From positions 1 to 10,349 of the forward strand of contig JASLFF010000271.1 in NCBI GenBank assembly GCA_030150795.1: 10,349 nt of DNA, read 5' to 3'. Positions 7,392-10,349 of this stretch are shown here, in pieces (the stretch's first letter is position 1; every line of letters begins with the position of its first letter). The DNA is from Terriglobales bacterium. GTDB taxonomy: Bacteria > Acidobacteriota > Terriglobia > Terriglobales > Gp1-AA117. The translations under genes and the position numbers were made by a program. Under the pieces are notes generated by a model. It was not told where the DNA came from. It saw only the letters and a list, made by a program, of their open reading frames with translations, and did no database searches.

Positions 7392-7795
7392 TATTTCCAG
7401 CGGACCACGGTAACGCGCGTCCCTTTACCCGGCTCTGATTCAATATGAAAGTCGTTGACGAGTCTTTTGCTCCCGCCCAATCCCAGTCCCATGCCTCCAC
7501 CGGTCGTGAAACCATCCCGTAAGGCGGCATCCACGTCGCTTATTCCAGGGCCGCGGTCTTCAAACACCAGCTTCAAACCGCTCTTGATGGAGTTCTCTAC
7601 CTGCTCGATCATCATGTGGCCGCCCTTGCCGTGTTCCAGGGCGTTGCGTGCCAGTTCGCTCGCGGCGGTCACCAGTTTGGTCTGGTCCACCAGCGTGAAC
7701 TTCATTTCAATGGCCCATTGCCGCACCTTCTGTCTTGCCACCACCACGTCGGAGGAAGTGGCAATTGGCACGGTCTCCTGCTTTGCAGATCTCAT
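7391..7795 (-). CDS. rsbT: RsbT-type serine/threonine kinase (stressosome switch kinase)
   Basis: 134 residues, essentially the same length as Bacillus RsbT. A single GHKL ATPase domain carries SELARN (Glu47, Asn51), DRGPGISD (from Asp80) and the glycine-rich lid GGGMGLGLGG at about 99-108. In the characterised system RsbT phosphorylates Ser/Thr in the STAS domains of RsbR and RsbS, is released from the stressosome, and then activates a downstream partner. The usual partner RsbU is absent from this window, so the target here is uncertain; the neighbouring hybrid kinase is a candidate. The ATG overlaps the rsbS stop in an ATGA, and the rsbT stop overlaps the next ATG. A GGAG lies about 8 nt before the start. 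Confidence 0.93.
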   Translation of the reverse strand: MRSAKQETVPIATSSDVVVARQKVRQWAIEMKFTLVDQTKLVTAASELARNALEHGKGGHMMIEQVENSIKSGLKLVFEDRGPGISDVDAALRDGFTTGGGMGLGLGGSKRLVNDFHIESEPGKGTRVTVVRWK

Positions 7796-8172
7796 CCACC
7801 CAGCTCCGAATGGAAATCTCCGCGCAGTTCGTACAGCAGTTCCATTCCCGTTTCCACGTTCAGCGCGGTACGCACTCCGCTCAGTGACATGCCAAGCTCA
7901 ACCAAAGTGATGGCCACCGCCGGCTGCATTCCCACTACCACGGTTTCGGCGTCCAGCACTCGCGCCATTGCCGCAATGTTCGCCAGCATTCTGCCGATGA
8001 ATGAATCAACGATTTCCAGCGTTGAAATATCGATCAAGACCCCGCGGGAACTCCACTCGGAAATTTTTTCCGTCAGATCGTCCTGCAACTGCACCGCCAG
8101 CCGGTCATGCATGTCCACCTGGATTGTGACCAGCAGGAATTGCCCCATGCGCAGGATTGGAATGCGTTCCAT
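7792..8172 (-). CDS. rsbS: RsbS stressosome scaffold STAS protein
   Basis: 126-residue single STAS domain. Seen: the family opening IPILRMGQFLLVTIQVDM, then LIDISTLEIVDSFIGR with Ser57 at the position of the RsbT-phosphorylated serine of Bacillus RsbS (Ser59), and GMQPAVAITLVELG. RsbS and RsbR together form the pseudo-icosahedral stressosome core, which holds RsbT until both are phosphorylated. The gene starts directly on the base after the rsbR stop (TAA then ATG). Its Shine-Dalgarno GGGAGGAG (8176-8183) lies within the last rsbR codons. The stop overlaps the rsbT start. Confidence 0.94.
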   Translation of the reverse strand: MERIPILRMGQFLLVTIQVDMHDRLAVQLQDDLTEKISEWSSRGVLIDISTLEIVDSFIGRMLANIAAMARVLDAETVVVGMQPAVAITLVELGMSLSGVRTALNVETGMELLYELRGDFHSELGG

Positions 8173-9060
8173 TTACTCCTCCCGCCTGAGAAGCGTCTTT
8201 TTGCTGCTGTTGTTGTCGCCGTTGACTTTTGTCACCATCTGGCCGGTGCGCTGCAGGGCCAGGGCAAATGCGTCGGACAACTTTGCTTTCGTAATTACGC
8301 CGGCCAGGTCAATGCCCAGGTGCACGATGGTTTGCGCAATCTGCGGACGCACGCCGCTGATGATGCAGTCCGCGCCCATGAGGCGTGCAGCTGTAATCGT
8401 TTTCAGGAGATGCTGCGCCACCAGCGTGTCCACCGTGGGAACGCCCGTGATGTCGATGATCGCGACCCGCGAGTTCGTTTGCACCACAGCTTGCAGCAAT
8501 GACTCCATCACCACCTGGGTCCGCGCGCTGTCCAGCGTGCCGATGATCGGCAGCGCCAGGATTCCTTCCCACAGCTTGACGACGGGCGTGGACAACTCCA
8601 TTAATTCTTCTTGCTGCCGCGCGATGAACTTCTCGCGCGTCGACTGGAATGCGTCGGCCGTGATTAGCGCCAGCTTATCTACCAGCAGAGTTGTTTTCCA
8701 TATGTCATCAAACAGACCCGCTGGATCGGAAGCGTTCTCTCGGCGCACGGCATTAAATATCGGCTGTTTTAATGAAAGGACAAAAGTCGCCGTTTCGCTG
8801 GTGGAGAAACCCTGCTTGGCCCGCGACGCGGAGATGGCGCTCAGGGTGTCTCGTGCCTGTCCCCAGGCTGGCCCATCGAGGTTGGCAAGGTCTCCGGACT
8901 TTACGCCAGCGGTAATAGCGCTCATTAATTCGCGCGATTGGGCATCGAGTTCCTCATCGCTCATCAGATCGGCGCGGCGCACGGAGGAGTTCATTTGCTT
9001 CAGCCAGTCTTGTCGTATCTCCTCCTGGTGCTTGTTGATCATCTCAGGCAATTTGCTCAT
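8173..9060 (-). CDS. rsbR: RsbR-type stressosome sensor (RsbRD-like N-terminal domain plus STAS)
   Basis: 295 residues. The N-terminal part, about 1-155, is all-helical and of the RsbRD_N type (EEIRQDWLKQM near the start, AKQGFSTSETATFVLSLKQP at 91-110), not obviously the globin fold of RsbRA. The STAS domain, about 163-280, reads ELSTPVVKLWEGILALPIIGTLD, then IIDITGVPTVDTLVAQHLL and GVRPQIAQTIVHLGIDL. Thr212 (VDTLVA) aligns with the Bacillus phosphosite Thr205. Spacing of 34 residues places Ser178 (GTLDSAR) at the Thr171 equivalent. A charged, Ser/Lys-rich tail follows (281-295). Role: senses a stress signal through the N-terminal domain and forms the stressosome with RsbS. It has a strong Shine-Dalgarno, GGAGG, 5 nt before the ATG, and is the first gene of the tightly coupled block. 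The signal sensed cannot be told from sequence. Confidence 0.92.
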   Translation of the reverse strand: MSKLPEMINKHQEEIRQDWLKQMNSSVRRADLMSDEELDAQSRELMSAITAGVKSGDLANLDGPAWGQARDTLSAISASRAKQGFSTSETATFVLSLKQPIFNAVRRENASDPAGLFDDIWKTTLLVDKLALITADAFQSTREKFIARQQEELMELSTPVVKLWEGILALPIIGTLDSARTQVVMESLLQAVVQTNSRVAIIDITGVPTVDTLVAQHLLKTITAARLMGADCIISGVRPQIAQTIVHLGIDLAGVITKAKLSDAFALALQRTGQMVTKVNGDNNSSKKTLLRREE

Positions 9061-9218
9061 CGATCCTCCAGATATTTTTCAGGTGCTTTCACAAGATCCG
9101 TTATGGAAGTATTTGGATTGCTTTTAAAAATGGGCAGGAAAAAGCAAACGCGGCAAAATCGCCCCAAGATGCAGCGGCTAAATTTGATGCAGATGGAAGC
9201 TGATATGCTGTCTGACGC
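9061..9218 (-). other. Leader between receiver gene and rsbR, with inverted repeat
   Basis: 158 bp without a gene. It holds an 8-bp perfect inverted repeat, TTGCTTTT / AAAAGCAA (9118-9125 and 9140-9147), with a 14-nt spacer. It is AT-rich and lacks a GC stem with a U run, so it is a better candidate for a protein-binding site or mRNA hairpin than for a terminator. I could not pick out a convincing -35/-10 pair for rsbR here, so the operon may start at the promoter of the upstream receiver gene. Confidence 0.35.
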
Positions 9219-9620
9219 TTAGGCCTGTGCTGGATCGGAATCCGGCACAAAAGTCTTCAGGGCTGCTTCCAGTTCTTTGGGGCCCGCCCACTTGGGGACC
9301 ACATGCTCTACCCCAAAAAACTGGCATAGCTTCTTTTCCGTATCACCCATTACCGTCCACACAACCACGTGGATCTTGTGGAGCTTTTCCGTGGACTTCC
9401 AGTACCGCAATACTTCGAATCCGCTCTCTCTGGGGAAGGAAAGATCCAGCAGGATCAAGTCCGGCGCCGGCTTGGTTCCTTCCACCACGTCCTGCAAAAA
9501 CAGGATGGCTGCTGCAATGTTGTTCAGCGCGATAACGTCCTGTGCCCCCAGCTTCTTCACTACTGCCGTGGACTGCCGCACATCTGCCGGCGTATCTTCA
9601 ACGATCAAAACTCGACGCAT
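9219..9620 (-). CDS. Stand-alone response regulator (Rcp1/CheY-like receiver)
   Basis: 133-residue receiver domain without output domain. Acidic pocket Glu8/Asp9 (LIVEDTPAD), phospho-acceptor Asp59 (LILLDLSFP), switch Thr89 (VVWTVMG) and conserved Lys110 (VPKWAGP) are all present. LDLSFPRESGFEVL and the VED start place it with the Rcp1-like receivers that usually act as phosphate shuttles for histidine kinases. It lies upstream of rsbR on the same strand with a 158-bp gap, so co-transcription with the stressosome operon is plausible but not shown. It may be the phospho-acceptor for one of the two kinases encoded downstream. The ATG at 9620 begins directly with the beta-1 strand MRRVLIVED; the ribosome site is weak. 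Confidence 0.88.
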   Translation of the reverse strand: MRRVLIVEDTPADVRQSTAVVKKLGAQDVIALNNIAAAILFLQDVVEGTKPAPDLILLDLSFPRESGFEVLRYWKSTEKLHKIHVVVWTVMGDTEKKLCQFFGVEHVVPKWAGPKELEAALKTFVPDSDPAQA

Positions 9621-9685
9621 ATATTGTTTCAGAAGTGTTTCTAAACCCTTCTTCTACTTATTTTTCTACTCTTTCGGAAGGACAA

Positions 9686-9714
9686 ATTCTATGTAGTCTC
9701 TCCGTTAGAAGCAA
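9686..9714 (-). promoter_or_regulatory. Candidate sigma-70-type promoter upstream of the stand-alone receiver
   Basis: On the minus strand, TTGCTT (9714-9709) is followed after exactly 17 bp by TAGAAT (9691-9686). That is 4/6 and 5/6 to consensus, with the start expected near 9679 and a leader of about 60 nt. It could drive the receiver alone or the receiver plus the stressosome operon. Confidence 0.38.
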
Positions 9715-9940
9715 GCCCCCGGAACCCTAGTTTTGTAAAGAGACCTTAGCCGAGAGAGACGGGAAATGTTGCAAAATACCTTCGGGATGGCCTTATTACG
9801 CTGTTTCAATGGTTCCCGGAGCTGTGCAAAAAAGTACACTTTTTCAGCGAACCAACCAGATAAATGCGGCATCTATTCCCAAGACTAAGAGCCCCATTTT
9901 GCCCGAAGGTCCGGGTGTGCCGACAATCAAGGAGTAAACT
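9715..9940. other. Divergent intergenic region with palindrome
   Basis: Spacer between the minus-strand receiver and the plus-strand Cys-pair gene. No supported protein gene. Its clearest element is the near-palindrome AAAAAGT-AC-ACTTTTT at 9829-9844, which could be an operator or a very tight hairpin. A second, wider inverted pair is ACCTTCGGG (9778-9786) and CCCGAAGGT (9902-9910), possibly chance. No clear -35/-10 pair for the plus-strand gene. Confidence 0.35.
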
Positions 9941-10216
9941 ATGCTCGCAAAATGCGCCAACCCATCCTGTTCTACTCCGCTGGTTTATTTGCGTGAAGGC
10001 AAGATCTTTATGGTTGAATCTCAGCAGCAGCCACGGGTTGAGTTGGTGAGCGCAGCCCCAACCAAACGTAAACCCGCCAGTCGTGTGGAGCATTTCTGGC
10101 TCTGCGGTCCATGCTCCGGCGAAATGACCCTCACCTATGATCGCCAGCGCGGCGTAGAGATCGTTCGAAAAGCAGTTGGCAAAGCGCTCCTGACGCGGCG
10201 CGCTGCCGCATCCTGA
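9941..10216 (+). CDS. Small protein with two Cys pairs, possible zinc-binding, function unknown
   Basis: 91 residues. The ATG is preceded by a good Shine-Dalgarno AAGGAG (9929-9934) at 6 nt. Cys5 and Cys10 (CANPSC) and Cys55 and Cys58 (CGPC) make a C-x4-C and C-x2-C arrangement, with His51 just before the second pair. This could bind one zinc ion, with the middle segment (Leu/Tyr/Gly-rich start, polar 27-50) between the two halves. The C-terminus is basic (RKAVGKALLTRR), which would suit nucleic-acid contact. I have an impression of similar short proteins in Acidobacteriota but no functional assignment. It is followed directly by a strong terminator and so is probably monocistronic. Confidence 0.75.
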   Translation: MLAKCANPSCSTPLVYLREGKIFMVESQQQPRVELVSAAPTKRKPASRVEHFWLCGPCSGEMTLTYDRQRGVEIVRKAVGKALLTRRAAAS

Positions 10217-10238
10217 TTTGCTTTTTTGCGCAAAGCTA

Positions 10239-10265
10239 ACCCGCCTTGCGGCGGGTCATTTTTTT
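10239..10265 (+). terminator. Rho-independent terminator of the Cys-pair gene
   Basis: Perfect 7-bp GC-rich stem ACCCGCC (10239-10245) / GGCGGGT (10250-10256) with a TTGC tetraloop, then CA and seven Ts (10259-10265). It lies 23 bp after the stop at 10216. It works in the plus direction; in the minus direction no U run follows the stem. Confidence 0.88.
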
Positions 10266-10349
10266 AGGGGTTTGGGCTTTCCTCATTGGGTGGCTGTGAG
10301 TATCGCTCGCGGTCGCGTTCTTCAATACGGCGCATGGCCCCAAGCAGAT
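10264..10349 (-). CDS. Possible C-terminal end of a minus-strand gene, partial
   Basis: An open frame enters from the right edge and stops at TAA (10266-10264). The visible 28 residues begin LLGAMRRIEERDRERY and end in a polar NEESPNP tail, a charged composition typical of a protein C-terminus. It converges on the Cys-pair gene, and its stop falls within the T run of that gene's terminator. An ATG at 10335 could also start a 23-residue frame, but no ribosome site supports that. No product can be named. Confidence 0.4.
   Translation of the reverse strand, partial: LLGAMRRIEERDRERYSQPPNEESPNP

Noticed and set aside
7616..9127. 503-codon open frame on the plus strand
   Set aside because: It lies antisense to rsbT, rsbS and rsbR, which have clear family motifs. 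Its translation is Ser/Arg-rich low-information sequence, as expected for the shadow of a GC-biased gene.
9118..9147. Intrinsic terminator after the stand-alone receiver
   Set aside because: The stem is AT-rich with a 14-nt loop, no U run follows, and it lies over 70 bp from the stop; kept only as an inverted repeat.
2717..9620. Sigma factor, RsbU, RsbV or RsbW of a classical SigB pathway
   Set aside because: I looked for sigma-70 regions, an RsbU phosphatase with RsbT-binding domain, and a lone anti-sigma antagonist beyond RsbS; none is encoded here.
9778..9910. 9-bp inverted pair ACCTTCGGG / CCCGAAGGT
   Set aside because: The arms are 115 bp apart with no supporting structure; a chance match is credible.

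Overview
This window looks like a chromosomal segment from a moderately GC-rich, environmental Gram-negative-type bacterium. My best guess is Acidobacteriota: an S10-family serine carboxypeptidase with a signal peptide, many two-component proteins, and a small Cys-pair protein of a kind I associate with that phylum. This assignment is a judgement from protein style, not from a marker gene. No rRNA, tRNA, CRISPR array or recognisable mobile element is visible.

The left end (12-1601, minus strand) holds a secreted S10 serine carboxypeptidase-like enzyme with an intact Ser-Asp-His triad. It is divergent from a small orphan CheY-like receiver (1868-2263, plus, TTG start). After that comes a gene-poor stretch of about 450 bp containing a likely 33-residue single-pass membrane protein with a GTG start and a good Shine-Dalgarno (2510-2611). 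A short tandem repeat (2671-2716) directly abuts the end of the next operon.

The core of the window is a tightly packed minus-strand operon, read from 9060 down to 2717: rsbR (RsbRD-type N-terminal domain plus STAS), rsbS (STAS), rsbT (serine/threonine kinase), an RsbX-like PP2C/SpoIIE phosphatase with an extra RsbT-like ATPase domain, a large hybrid histidine kinase that also begins with an RsbT-like ATPase domain and ends in two receivers, and a REC-PAS-histidine kinase. Start and stop codons abut or overlap through the rsbR-rsbS-rsbT-rsbX part, so translation is probably coupled. A stand-alone receiver (9219-9620) lies upstream on the same strand and may belong to the same unit.

RsbR and RsbS homologues build the stressosome. 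In Bacillus, RsbT phosphorylates RsbR and RsbS, leaves the complex and activates RsbU, leading to SigB; RsbX resets the complex. Here there is no RsbU, RsbV, RsbW or sigma factor in view. Histidine kinases and receivers sit where that output arm would be, and one kinase carries its own RsbT-like domain. The reasonable inference is a stressosome that feeds into, or competes with, a phosphorelay. RsbRST modules linked to two-component genes are known in other bacteria, so the principle is not new, but three RsbT-type ATPase domains in three consecutive genes is a notable arrangement.

The right end has a divergent small gene (9941-10216, plus) with two Cys pairs and a strong intrinsic terminator. 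It converges on what may be the C-terminal end of a minus-strand gene running in from beyond the window.
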